The notes below the pieces were generated by a model. The model was given only the letters and a program-made list of their open reading frames with translations, was not told the DNA's origin and searched no databases. Shown here in pieces: positions 30,342 through 38,804 of a stretch of DNA of 39,524 nt (its first letter is position 1; each line of letters opens with the position of its first letter). The translations under genes and the position numbers were made by a program. Source of the DNA: Thermoplasmata archaeon (GTDB lineage Archaea; Thermoplasmatota; Thermoplasmata; Lutacidiplasmatales; UBA184); assembly GCA_027315165.1 (NCBI GenBank), contig DAHUYN010000016.1:1-39524 (forward strand), written 5' to 3'.

Positions 30342-31787
30342 CTACTCCGTCTCCGTAGCTCGACCGAGCGCTCCACGGAGGCGAGCCGTGTCCGAGTAGA
30401 GTCCCCACCACGAGGTGTAGAGGAACGAGAACCCGAGGATGAGGATCCCGAGCGTGGCGAGGACGCCCCCCGCGATGAGCCCCGTGGTGACGTAGACGAG
30501 CGCGCCCGCGAACGTGACGAGCGCACCCGACGTCGCCATCCAGCCGATGCGGACCCGCCGCTGCTCCCCGAGCAGCCGTTCGGAGAGAAGGACCACGAGG
30601 ACGACGATCATCGTCAGCCAGAACCCCACGAAGAGCCGCAGCCAGGCCTGGGGCGGGGTGCCGACGATCGTGCCGTTCGACGGTTCGGTCAGGGCGGTGA
30701 GCACCGTGAAGACGACGAGCATCAGCAGCGGGACGGCGCGGAGCGACACCCCGCGCAGGTCCGTCCAGCTCCCGGGCCGACTCGTCCCGATCACGAGGGC
30801 ACCGAGCAGGAAGACGCCCCCGCCGATCAGGAAGACGAAGTTGACCGTGTCGTTGAGCGCGAGGAAGCTCGGAACGCCCGCGATCGCGAGGACCTGTGGC
30901 GGGAGGTCGCCCGGCCAGTCCGAGAAGCCGCTCAGGAGCCCCATCCCCGTCTGAAGGACGAGGTCGAGGCAGACGAGCAGGAAGCCGAACTGCGCGAGAC
31001 CCTTGGTCCAGCCCTTGAGGCGGTAGTAGCCGAACCGCACCGCGACGAGGGACATGATGCCGGCCGGCACGGCGCTGATCATCAGGTAGGAGTGGGTGCC
31101 GATCAGCGCGCCGGCCCAGTCGTTCAGCGAGAGGCCGAGCTCCTGGGAGGCGTACTGCCCCAACAGCGGCGGGTTGTCCCCGAAGCCGAGGATGATCCCG
31201 GCGAGGTGGCCGATGAGGGCCGCGACGAGCATCACGGCCCCCGTGAGCGTGGCGGTGATGAACGGGAACGTGCGGCTCCGAGGGGCTCCCTCGCGCCAGA
31301 CCGACAGCATGCCCCAGAGGAAGAGGATCGCGATCTCGTCGAGCGCGAGGAAGGCGACCACCTGGATCCAGAGGCCGGCGTTCGTCCACGGCGCCGAGGT
31401 GTTGAAGATCGCCCCGATCGGGGCGAGCACGCCCGCCAGGAGGACGCCGACGAGGATCCCCCGTCGGACATGGATCGACGCGATGGCGAAGATGTCGCAG
31501 GCGACGAGCGCCGCGAGTCCGACCAGGCCCGTGTTGAGCCCGTGCAGGTACATCACGACCCAGTAGTAGTTGGGCGAGTTCGCGCCGATGTCCCAGTTCG
31601 ACGCCGACGAGGAGCCCGTGAACGGGTTGTTCACGAACAGGCTGCCCGCGAAGAAGACCGTCACCCAGAACAAGAGGAAGAACGCGAGCCGTTGTGGGGT
31701 CAGCCAGCGGGCCTTGGGGAAGAGCGGCTCCGCGTTCGCCTCGAAGAAGGCGGACGCCGGAGCGCTCGCCTCCGTCGTTTCGGTCAT
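30342..31787 (-). CDS. Twelve-helix integral membrane protein, unknown (possible remote heme-copper oxidase relative)
   Basis: This 481-residue protein has about 12 hydrophobic helices starting at RLAFFLLFWVTVFF (residue 33 on) and a short cytoplasmic-type C-terminus. Three His lie in or at the edge of helices: MYLHGLNTGLVG (helix 2), ALIGHLAGIILG (helix 5) and ALIGTHSYLMISA (helix 6). A loop contains NPPLLGQY. Helix number and a helix-2 His-Gly recall subunit I of heme-copper oxidases or nitric oxide reductases. However, the paired His of helix 7 and the H-x-H of helix 10 are missing, so it cannot bind the full cofactor set. Heme binding by these His is possible. The ATG at 31787 has AGGAGG (31795-31800) seven bases upstream and is preceded by a long leader and repeat-rich promoter. 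I cannot name the family. Confidence 0.7.
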   Translation of the reverse strand: MTETTEASAPASAFFEANAEPLFPKARWLTPQRLAFFLLFWVTVFFAGSLFVNNPFTGSSSASNWDIGANSPNYYWVVMYLHGLNTGLVGLAALVACDIFAIASIHVRRGILVGVLLAGVLAPIGAIFNTSAPWTNAGLWIQVVAFLALDEIAILFLWGMLSVWREGAPRSRTFPFITATLTGAVMLVAALIGHLAGIILGFGDNPPLLGQYASQELGLSLNDWAGALIGTHSYLMISAVPAGIMSLVAVRFGYYRLKGWTKGLAQFGFLLVCLDLVLQTGMGLLSGFSDWPGDLPPQVLAIAGVPSFLALNDTVNFVFLIGGGVFLLGALVIGTSRPGSWTDLRGVSLRAVPLLMLVVFTVLTALTEPSNGTIVGTPPQAWLRLFVGFWLTMIVVLVVLLSERLLGEQRRVRIGWMATSGALVTFAGALVYVTTGLIAGGVLATLGILILGFSFLYTSWWGLYSDTARLRGALGRATETE

Positions 31788-31990
31788 CTCCAGGCCTCCT
31801 CCGACCCCGGGAACGCGGGTCGGGATCCCTGTGTCCTCACCGGGTGCGCGATCGATCCCGTCGGGGGTCGGGCCTCGGAAGAGAGGCGGATCGCTCCCTC
31901 CGTGCCGACCGCGCGACGGGGAGCGCGCAGGGCGATACGACCGTTCGTTCGAAGGCGGACCTCTGCGGACGGGGACGAGGGCTTGATAGG
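31788..31990 (-). promoter_or_regulatory. Probable long 5' leader of the 12-helix protein gene
   Basis: If transcription starts about 26 bases after the CTTATCG box near 32016, a leader of some 200 bases precedes the start codon. That is unusual here, where most genes seem leaderless. No riboswitch fold was recognised by eye. The frame in phase with the gene is Arg/Pro-rich and lacks a good start, so an N-terminal extension is unlikely. Confidence 0.3.
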
Positions 31991-31993
31991 GGT

Positions 31994-32059
31994 TTCCTCC
32001 TGTCAGTCCTGACGATAAGTGGAAAATTGATAGACGCTCTCTCCTGACTCTCCTGACAC
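31994..32059 (-). promoter_or_regulatory. Repeat-rich promoter/operator region
   Basis: An AT-rich core (TAAGTGGAAAATTGATAG, about 32016-32033) holds possible TATA boxes for the minus strand (CTTATCG, CTATCAATTTT). It is flanked by CTGAC motifs: a perfect 12-base palindrome GTCAG-TC-CTGAC at about 32002-32013 on one side, and two direct copies of CTCCTGAC at 32041-32048 and 32049-32057 (second copy CTCTCCTGAC) on the other. Such spacing around a core promoter is typical of repressor or activator sites. The bound protein is unknown. Confidence 0.5.
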
Positions 32060-32252
32060 TACGGAGGACGCAGGGAAGAATGGCCACCCTCCCCGGTAAA
32101 GGCCGACCTCCGCTCGACGCGGCTCCGGCGCGACGGTCCCGAGGGGCGCCGCGATCGGCGTGCCGTATCCCTCGGTCGTTCCTCGCCGGTCCCGCGTCCG
32201 ACGCTTCGAGCGCTTGAGGGGGGGCCCGAGGCCGGTCCCGAGTAGGGTCCCG
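32060..32252. other. Intergenic region, no gene seen
   Basis: This lies between the end of the YncE-like gene and the operator region. Translations are Arg/Pro-rich. No terminator with a T-run was seen. Confidence 0.4.
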
Positions 32253-34838
32253 TCAGGTGTGCAGGCGGGGTCGCCCGGGCTCGCCGGTCGGCGGCGGAGG
32301 CCGTCGCTCGCGCGCGCGCACGAGGACGAGCCCGACCGCGAGGGCGCCGCCGCCGATGGCGATCGCGACCACGACCGCCGGCCACACGCCGAACGGCGTC
32401 GGCGGCCCGCCGCCCCCAGGCGCCGGCGGAGGACACGGCGGGAGGAGCATCGGGAGCACGGCGGTGTGGGCGGCCGTGTGCCCGGCGGCGTCCGAGACGA
32501 GGAGCGACACGGTGTTGTTGCTCCCGTCGGTGGTCGTCGTGTTCGGATCGGGGCCGACCGCCGACCCCGTCGGGAGGGTCCAGGCGTACGCGTACGGGCT
32601 CACGCCGCCGGTGGCTGACGCCGATAGCCGGACGTCGTTCGTCACGCCGCCGCCGGGAAGGCAGGTCTCCAAGACGACGGAGTAGGAGAAGTTCGCCTCG
32701 AGAGGCGCCGGCAGAGCCGAGAACCGCACCGCGACCCACTGGTCGGCGCCCGAGACCCCTATCGTACCGGCGGCGGGCGTCGCGCCTTCCGCGGCGACGT
32801 TCGGGACGTTGTAGGCGTAGCTGCCGTTGGGTTCGCGCGTGTCGAGCGTCGCGTTGACTCCCTCGAGGACGGTACCGTTGAGGTCGACGGTCCAGAGAGT
32901 GCCCGTCGCGAGGCCGGTCTCGTTGAAGGCGACGAGGTAGGTGGCGGGACCGGTGAAGTTGATCGCCACGACGACCCCGGTGCCGTTCACGAGCACGCTC
33001 CCGGTCGCGGGCGTCGGCCGGAACGCGCCGACCGGGGCGATCGTGTAGGCGTAGCTGCCCGCCGCGACCGAGAAGTTGAGGAACGAGCTCGTCGTGGAGC
33101 CCGTGAGGCTGCCGAGCGTAGCGGACCAGGTGCTCCCGGCGGGGAGTCCCGCCTCGACGAACGCGACGCCGGACGCGACCCCCACGTAGCGGAGAAGGAC
33201 GGTCACGTCGTGTCCCGAGACGTTCACAACGCCGCTCGCGGGCGTGACGTATCCGGGGGCGGTCGAGACGATCCAGGTGGGGAGCGAGAACTCGCTCGCA
33301 GGGTGCGGCGTGTAGCTGTAGGTTCCGTTCGTGGCGGAGACCACGACCGGCCACGACGACGAGGTGTACCCAATCCCCGAGACGTCGACGCCCCACAGCA
33401 GCGTCGCCCACGGAGTGAAGCCGAGGCCCTGCTCGGTGAAGGTGATCGTGTAGTTCCCGGGGTCGGGCACGAAGGCGACGGAGACGTTCGCGGAGCCCCC
33501 GATCGGATTCGCCGTCCCGGACGACGGCGTGACGGCGTAGCCGGAGACGGGCTCGATACGGTAGGATTCACTCGAGAACCCCTGCACGCGCGCCACGATC
33601 GACGCCTGCGACGAGCTCCAGAGGGTCGGCTCGACCACATACTGCGCGGCGATCCCGACCGACCATGGCGTCCCCGAGGGGAGACCGGTCTCGGTGAAGT
33701 TGAGCACGGCCACGCTCGACAGGAGGTAGAAGCTACCGGGGACGAGGCACTCGAAGGTCGAGTTCGCCGCGTTCGTCACGCAGACGAGATCGTCGACCCC
33801 GTCGTAGGCCGCTCCGAGCGGGTCGAAGAGGAGGTCCTGCACGACCTGCTGGCTGGAGGCGTTCAGGACCACGACCCATGTGCTCCCGTCGGCGACCCAG
33901 ACCGTTTGATTCCTCCAGTCATAGGTGATCCCTTGCGGGGTCCCTCCGACCGAGACGGTCGCTATCGTGCCGGTCCCGGTCCCGTTGAGCACGGAGACCG
34001 TGCCCGACTGCGACTCGGAGATGTAGACGTCCCCGGTCGCGTTGTCGACCGCGACCGCGTACGGGCCGGCGGGGACCGCGGTCGTCGCGGCGAGGGCGTC
34101 CGAGGCCGCCGAGATCACGGAGACGTTGGCCGAACCCTCGTTCGCCACGAACACCTCATCGGAGGCGGTATCGAACGCGACGCCCACCGGCTCGGCGCCG
34201 ACCGCGATCGTCGCCACGACCTGCAGGGTCCGCGCGTCGACGACCGTGACGCTATCGGACCCGCCATCGGCCACGTAGACGCGGTCGGAGGTCGGGTCGA
34301 ACGCCACTCCGAAGGGCTGCAGGCCGACCGAGACCGACGCGATGGTCCGGTTCGTGGCGTCGGAGATCACCGACAGATTGGCCGAGCCGCTGTCGGCGAC
34401 GAAGACGCGCCCGTCGGTCGGGTCGTAGGTCACCCCGAACGGCAGGCTGCCGACGGGGATGGTCGGGCCGGTTCCGAAGGACGGCACCGGCACCACCTGG
34501 ACGGTGGAGTTGTTCTGGGCCACGTAGTAGGCGCTGACCCCGGAGTCGTAGGCGAGCCAGGTCGGCGCGCCATACCCCGCGTTCAAGTGGACCGACCCGA
34601 AGTGGTAGTTCCGCACGGGTCCGACGGTGAGCGCGGGGGAGGGCGCCTGGGTCGGTGGGGGGTCGCCCACCCTCTCGGTCGCGACCGCCGACAGCGGTGC
34701 CGCGGCTCGTAGGGCTGGAGTCGCGTGTGCGGGAGGGACGAGGAGCGCGGCCGCCAGGGAGAGCGCGGCGAGCCCGACGACGGTCAACACGACCGAGGGA
34801 ACTCGCCTTGAGGGGGGTCGTCGGACCCTGGACGCCAT
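32253..34838 (-). CDS. YncE-type beta-propeller surface protein with GLPxGT repeats and PKD domain
   Basis: This 861-residue secreted protein has a signal helix (about 15-35). Residues about 85-390 are a YVTN/YncE beta-propeller with blades of the form PFGVTYDPTDGRVFVADSG and VGVAFDTASDEVFVANEGS, each starting with a strand such as TIASVSVG. Residues about 395-730 hold four or five repeats beginning with F-x-E-x-GLP-x-GT-x-W (for example NFTETGLPSGTPWSV, FVEAGLPAGSTWSA and FNETGLATGTLWTV). A PKD-like domain follows (SASATGGVSPYAYAWTLPTG). A Pro/Gly-rich stretch leads into a terminal helix ending GLVLVRARERR. Sequons are frequent. A CATATCGG box at 34871-34878 (minus) precedes the ATG by about 37 bases. 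Likely roles are cell-wall architecture or adhesion. Confidence 0.8.
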   Translation of the reverse strand: MASRVRRPPSRRVPSVVLTVVGLAALSLAAALLVPPAHATPALRAAAPLSAVATERVGDPPPTQAPSPALTVGPVRNYHFGSVHLNAGYGAPTWLAYDSGVSAYYVAQNNSTVQVVPVPSFGTGPTIPVGSLPFGVTYDPTDGRVFVADSGSANLSVISDATNRTIASVSVGLQPFGVAFDPTSDRVYVADGGSDSVTVVDARTLQVVATIAVGAEPVGVAFDTASDEVFVANEGSANVSVISAASDALAATTAVPAGPYAVAVDNATGDVYISESQSGTVSVLNGTGTGTIATVSVGGTPQGITYDWRNQTVWVADGSTWVVVLNASSQQVVQDLLFDPLGAAYDGVDDLVCVTNAANSTFECLVPGSFYLLSSVAVLNFTETGLPSGTPWSVGIAAQYVVEPTLWSSSQASIVARVQGFSSESYRIEPVSGYAVTPSSGTANPIGGSANVSVAFVPDPGNYTITFTEQGLGFTPWATLLWGVDVSGIGYTSSSWPVVVSATNGTYSYTPHPASEFSLPTWIVSTAPGYVTPASGVVNVSGHDVTVLLRYVGVASGVAFVEAGLPAGSTWSATLGSLTGSTTSSFLNFSVAAGSYAYTIAPVGAFRPTPATGSVLVNGTGVVVAINFTGPATYLVAFNETGLATGTLWTVDLNGTVLEGVNATLDTREPNGSYAYNVPNVAAEGATPAAGTIGVSGADQWVAVRFSALPAPLEANFSYSVVLETCLPGGGVTNDVRLSASATGGVSPYAYAWTLPTGSAVGPDPNTTTTDGSNNTVSLLVSDAAGHTAAHTAVLPMLLPPCPPPAPGGGGPPTPFGVWPAVVVAIAIGGGALAVGLVLVRARERRPPPPTGEPGRPRLHT

Positions 34839-35223
34839 GACGGTGGGGCCTCGAGAGCGCAGCCGACCCGCCGATATGAGGACGATTGCCCGTGTGCGGG
34901 TCCCGTTGAGGTCGTCGCAGGGGGGCCGACGACCCCGGCGAGACCGCGGCCTCGAGGACGTCGGAGGTCGACACGGGCTCGTGGACCGGTCGGTTCACCA
35001 CGCCGATCGTGACGGGGCGGCTCCCTCGGAGCGACGCGCGCCGACCCGGACGGGCCCGGGGATGCCCGGGCCGAGTCGGAACGAGGGCGTCGCTGCCCAC
35101 CGCGTGCGCGTCGGGTCCTCGGGCCGCGCGACGATCGACAGGGGGCTCAGCCCCGCCGGTGATCGGTGGCCCGGGGTCCGGCCCGTCCGAAGCTTCTTGC
35201 CCCGCTCCGTCTTCGGAGTCGCC
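34839..35223. other. Divergent intergenic region between two surface-protein genes
   Basis: The left edge has a minus-strand CATATCGG box for the YncE-like gene. The right part carries the start region of the plus-strand surface protein, with a weak AGCTTCTTGC stretch near 35191-35200. A plus-strand frame stays open through the region but is Arg-rich and unlikely to be translated. No RNA gene was recognised. Confidence 0.4.
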
Positions 35224-37383
35224 GTGCTCCGCCAGCCTCGACAGCTCGTCGCACTCGCGCTCGTGGCCCTGCTCCTCGTGAGTGCGCTCGTCTCACTGGG
35301 CCCGGGCCGCCTGTCTCGCGCTCGTGAGCCCGCCGTCGTCGACGCCCTCACCGAGCGCCCGGCGCCTCCCCCGGCGCTGATCCGGACCCCCATCGCGCCG
35401 TGCGTGCCCGGCAAAGCCCCGGCGTCAGCCGCGACGGGAGTCCTGAGCGTGAATGCGGTGGGGACCGGGGTCTGGGCGACGGGCAACCTCACCCGACTCG
35501 AGAACAACTCCGGAATGAACGCCACCCTACCGGTGCCGAGGGGGTCGCCGGCGCTCAACCAGTTCATCGTGGTCGCGATCGCGGACTTCCTCAATGCCAC
35601 AAGCGCTGTCGCGGTCGGGGTCGCGGAGACGGGAGTCCCCTTCCTGGGAGTGCTCGCGGTCCCGGTCGCGTTCTTGCCGAACGGAACCGAGGTCTACTCG
35701 TCCTCCGGGCCGTACCTGACGGTGGGCGCCTCCTACGATTTCGAGATCGCGCACACGCAAGGCGGTTGGTGGAACCTCACCTACGGTGGGAAGAAGATCA
35801 CGGGCAGCGCGGCGTGGGAGAACGGCAGCTACGACCTCGGCGTGTCGAGCGCGGCCGGCGTGACGTGCGCGAGCGGCGTCCGGACCGCTCCTGCGCTTCT
35901 CGTGGCGCTCTACGGAAACGGCGTCGCGCCCCCGAGCCTGCCGGTCACGCGGGTCCCACGATCGATCGGGATCGCGCCGAATGGGAGCTCGACGTTCTCG
36001 TACGAGCCGACGAGCGCGAACGCGTTGCCTCAGTTCAACGCCTCGCTCGGCACGCTCGACCTTGCCGGCCATGACCAGAACGCCTCGCTCCCGTCGGGCA
36101 CCCTCGTCGTCGGCTCCAACGCCTCCTTCGGCTACCCGGGGGCGAACGCCAGCGTCTGGGGGTCGTACGAGGTTCGCGCGGTGGCCGGGCTGAACGTCTC
36201 TCCGGGCCCAGGGAACCTCGCCCCGGGGGCTTCGGAGGTGCTCAACGCCACCGCGACCGACGCCCAGGGGGTTCCGATCGCGAACGCCTCCTTCGACTGG
36301 CAGCTGGTACCGTCGTCGCTCGGGACGCTGAACGCCACGCACGGAGACTCCGTCGTCTTCACGGCCGGAACCGTCCCCGAGAGCGGCTCGATCTGGGTCA
36401 ACGCCTCGTACAACTGCACCGGCCGTGCTTGGCGCTCCAACGTCACCGTGACGACGGCGAGCGGACCCCCGATCCTCTCGTTCACCGCCGCGCCGGCGGC
36501 GGTCGAGGTGGGTGAAGCGGCCAACCTCTCCGTGACCCTCGGATCCTGGTCGGGCCCGGTCGCCTTCGCCTACTCGGGCCTCCCGGTCCCCTGCCGGACC
36601 GAGGACGTGAGCCTTCTCGCGTGCACGCCGGGCGCGCCGGGGTCGTTCCCGGTGACCGTCTGGGCGAACGGCTCCACCGGGGCCAGCAGCAACGCCACGA
36701 CGCAGCTCACCGTCGACCCCGTTCTCGCCATCTCGGGCTTCTTCGCCGCTCCGGGCACGATCCCCGAGGGAGGGACCGCCCGATTCCAGGCGAACGTCTC
36801 CGGCGGCGTCCCTCCGATCTCCTACACGATCGTCGGGCTCCCGAGCGGTTGCGGCGCGCCGAGCGACCCGGTGAACTTCACCTGCTCTCCCGGACCGGTG
36901 TACGGCAGCTTCGAGGTCCGCCTCTACGCGAACGACTCGGCCGGCCACTCGGCGACCGCGGTGGCGCCTCTCACGATCACGCAGCCGACCCCTGTCGCGT
37001 TCGTGGTGCATCTCTCCGCCACTCCGAACCCGGTCGTCGTAGGTCAGACGACACATCTCGTCGCCACGCTCACGGGGGGAAGCGGTGTCGACACGTTCGT
37101 CTACGCGGCGCTCCCGCCAGGCTGCACGACCTCGAACCTGTCGAACCTCGCATGCCTCCCGTCGGTCGCGGGCGACTTCTCCGTGACGGTCAGTGTGACC
37201 GACGCCTCCGGCGCGGTGGCGAGGGGGAACCTGACGCTGACGGTGGACCCTCTGCCCTCGAGCTCGAGCTCCTCGACCCGCGAGCTCGGGTGGGGGTTCT
37301 ACGCGGTCGTCGTCGGCGGTGCCGCGGTGGCCGTCGCGGCCGCGTCGTTGTGGCTCGTCCGACGCCGACGGCTCAGACGATAG
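35224..37383 (+). CDS. Surface protein with PKD/Ig-like repeats and C-terminal anchor
   Basis: This 719-residue protein starts with a signal helix (MLRQPRQLVALALVALLLVS). Residues about 75-230 form a beta-rich domain containing HTQGGWWNLTYGGKKITGSA, reminiscent of lectin or concanavalin-like strands, but not assignable. From about 320 on there are Ig/PKD-like repeats. Three of them share the pattern Y-x-x-LP-x-x-C-x5-x-x-C-x-P (YSGLPVPCRTEDVSLLACTP, then YTIVGLPSGCGAPSDPVNFTC, then YAALPPGCTTSNLSNLACLP), suggesting one disulfide per repeat. A Ser-run leads to the final helix ending LWLVRRRRLRR. GTG at 35224 is chosen because GGAG (35215-35218) lies five bases upstream and the helix follows at once. 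A TTG at 35197 is an alternative. The LP-x-x-C repeat also occurs in the PNGase A-like protein. Confidence 0.75.
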   Translation: MLRQPRQLVALALVALLLVSALVSLGPGRLSRAREPAVVDALTERPAPPPALIRTPIAPCVPGKAPASAATGVLSVNAVGTGVWATGNLTRLENNSGMNATLPVPRGSPALNQFIVVAIADFLNATSAVAVGVAETGVPFLGVLAVPVAFLPNGTEVYSSSGPYLTVGASYDFEIAHTQGGWWNLTYGGKKITGSAAWENGSYDLGVSSAAGVTCASGVRTAPALLVALYGNGVAPPSLPVTRVPRSIGIAPNGSSTFSYEPTSANALPQFNASLGTLDLAGHDQNASLPSGTLVVGSNASFGYPGANASVWGSYEVRAVAGLNVSPGPGNLAPGASEVLNATATDAQGVPIANASFDWQLVPSSLGTLNATHGDSVVFTAGTVPESGSIWVNASYNCTGRAWRSNVTVTTASGPPILSFTAAPAAVEVGEAANLSVTLGSWSGPVAFAYSGLPVPCRTEDVSLLACTPGAPGSFPVTVWANGSTGASSNATTQLTVDPVLAISGFFAAPGTIPEGGTARFQANVSGGVPPISYTIVGLPSGCGAPSDPVNFTCSPGPVYGSFEVRLYANDSAGHSATAVAPLTITQPTPVAFVVHLSATPNPVVVGQTTHLVATLTGGSGVDTFVYAALPPGCTTSNLSNLACLPSVAGDFSVTVSVTDASGAVARGNLTLTVDPLPSSSSSSTRELGWGFYAVVVGGAAVAVAAASLWLVRRRRLRR

Positions 37384-37631
37384 ACCCGACGACCTCGAGC
37401 GCCGCGCGAGGGAGCCGGTCGGTGGAGCGTCCGCCAACGAAGTCGAGGCGACCGGGCGGCACGAAGTGTCGGTCGCGCACAGGGGACCCCGAACGAGCCG
37501 TCAGGGACGCCGGGGAAGACGGCCTGGCTCCCCGCGGCAGAGAGGAACGAATCGGCCCGCGGGTCGCCGGGCTCTCGCGGGGGCTGCTCCGAGGGCCCGC
37601 GGGCCGACCCCGGTGCCGTCGACCTGCGGCC

Positions 37632-38081
37632 CTAGTGCCGGACCGACGCCGGGATCTCCAGCTGCCAGGAGACGCCGTACTTGTCGTCGAACCAGACGAA
37701 CAGCTCGCTGCTCGGGTACGGCCCGAGCGGCATGTGGATGGTCCCCCCCTCCGAGAGGCCCTTGAAGAGACCGGTCAGTTCCTCGGGAGTGCGGCACCTT
37801 ACGTAGAGCGAGAACGACGAGTTGAACCGGAGGTCCTCGAGGCTCTCGGTCGCCATGAATCGCCGGCCGGCGAGGGTGAACGCCGCTCGCTGAAGCTCTC
37901 CGGCTGGGACGCGGTCCCCCGGGCCGTGGCGCGTGAGGTATTCGACCTCCGAGTGGGGGAACTGCGAGACGTAGAATCGGATGGCCTCCTCGGCCTTCCC
38001 GTACTGCGCGCCGGAGAAGGTGAGGAAGGTCGTGACCTCAAGAGGAAAGGATTGGGCCCGAGGGTTCGCGGAGGCGCTCAT
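37632..38081 (-). CDS. VOC family protein, PhnB/3-demethylubiquinone methyltransferase-like
   Basis: This 149-residue protein has the two beta-alpha-beta-beta-beta halves of the vicinal oxygen chelate fold. TTFLTFSGAQYGKAEEAIRFY and FTLAGRRFMATES are in the first half. The second half has SFSLYVRCRTPEELTGLF, LSEGGTIHMPLGPYPSSE and DDKYGVSWQLEIP, the usual signature of PhnB-like proteins. The metal ligands common in glyoxalases are not all seen, and this subfamily is functionally undefined despite its name. An AAATTGG box (38104-38110, minus strand) is centred 26 bases before the ATG at 38081, so the message is probably leaderless. It converges with the PKD surface protein. Confidence 0.85.
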   Translation of the reverse strand: MSASANPRAQSFPLEVTTFLTFSGAQYGKAEEAIRFYVSQFPHSEVEYLTRHGPGDRVPAGELQRAAFTLAGRRFMATESLEDLRFNSSFSLYVRCRTPEELTGLFKGLSEGGTIHMPLGPYPSSELFVWFDDKYGVSWQLEIPASVRH

Positions 38082-38103
38082 GGCCGCGGCCTGAAGTCGC
38101 TCG

Positions 38104-38110
38104 CCAATTT
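38104..38110 (-). promoter_or_regulatory. TATA-like box of the VOC gene (minus strand)
   Basis: The minus strand reads AAATTGG, centred 26 bases before the start codon at 38081. Confidence 0.4.
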
Positions 38111-38524
38111 CAGACCGTCGCTGCGCCCGTTCGATCCCCGCGGCCGGCCGAGCGTGCCGGCATCGGTTCCGGGGTGGGACGACCCGGCCGAGTGGGGCCT
38201 TCTCGGGCTCGCGATCGGAGTCGTGGTCGGGGGATTCGGCGGGCTGCTAGCCCCTCATCATCGGTAGTCCGAGGTTGTCGGCAGGGGACTACCGCGTCGA
38301 CGCTCCCGACGGAGGCGTCGCGAGACAGGAGGGCCCTCCGGAACTCCGTGGGCCACGCCCCGGCCCTATAGCCGAGCCGCGCCCGGAGCTCGGCTGGCGG
38401 GAATCCTGAGCGTAGTCGCGGTCTCACGGCCGGCTGTGAGGACCGTATCGCGTGCGCCGGCTCATCGGTCTCTTTCGTACGTCGCCGGTAGGACAGGCCG
38501 GCGTCCGGTCCGACGTAGCACAAC
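38111..38524. other. Intergenic region, no firm gene
   Basis: A 37-codon plus frame (38154-38267) encodes one hydrophobic helix (WGLLGLAIGVVVGGFGGLLA) after a GTG, but it has no box or ribosome site at the right distance. Otherwise nothing was seen until the VapBC promoter. Confidence 0.35.
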
Positions 38525-38532
38525 GAATAACT
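38525..38532 (+). promoter_or_regulatory. TATA-like box of vapBC
   Basis: GAATAACT is centred 27 bases before the GTG at 38556. GAGG at 38547-38550 is five bases before the same codon and may also help start selection. Confidence 0.45.
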
Positions 38533-38555
38533 ACATCGGCTGTGTTGAGGATGGT

Positions 38556-38804
38556 GTGGCGACAAAGACCATCGCGCTCGACGTGGAGGCCTACCGCCTC
38601 CTTGCGCGTGCCAAGAAGCCGGGAGAGACCTTTAGCCAGGTCGTGAAGCGGACACTACGACCTCGACGGCCCCTCACCGACTTCATCGGCGCGTGGAGCG
38701 GGCTGGAGAAGGCTGAGATCGGCTCGATTCGCCGAGAGATCGCCGCGGGTCGGAGATCGGATCTGAGGCGCCGCAAGCGATTGGACACCGCGCAGCCGCG
38801 ATGA
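38556..38804 (+). CDS. vapB: VapB-type antitoxin (DUF217/COG1753-like)
   Basis: This 82-residue protein begins ATKTIALDVEAYRLLARAK, the usual strand-helix start of archaeal COG1753 antitoxins, followed by GETFSQVVKRTL, the ribbon-helix-helix DNA-binding element. The basic C-terminal half, with an FIGAWSGL stretch then an Arg/Lys-rich helix, is the part that normally blocks the toxin active site. The GTG at 38556 is supported by the box at 38525-38532 and by GAGG five bases upstream. Its stop overlaps the toxin ATG (ATGA), so the pair is co-translated. As is usual for such pairs, it probably represses its own promoter. Confidence 0.85.
   Translation: MATKTIALDVEAYRLLARAKKPGETFSQVVKRTLRPRRPLTDFIGAWSGLEKAEIGSIRREIAAGRRSDLRRRKRLDTAQPR

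Noticed and set aside
30342-31787. Direct call as cytochrome oxidase or NO reductase subunit I
   Set aside because: The His pair of helix 7 and the H-x-H of helix 10 are absent, so only a remote relation can be suggested.
38154-38267. Small plus frame with one hydrophobic helix (37 codons)
   Set aside because: No promoter box or ribosome site is at the right distance, and a GC-rich frame of this length can arise by chance.
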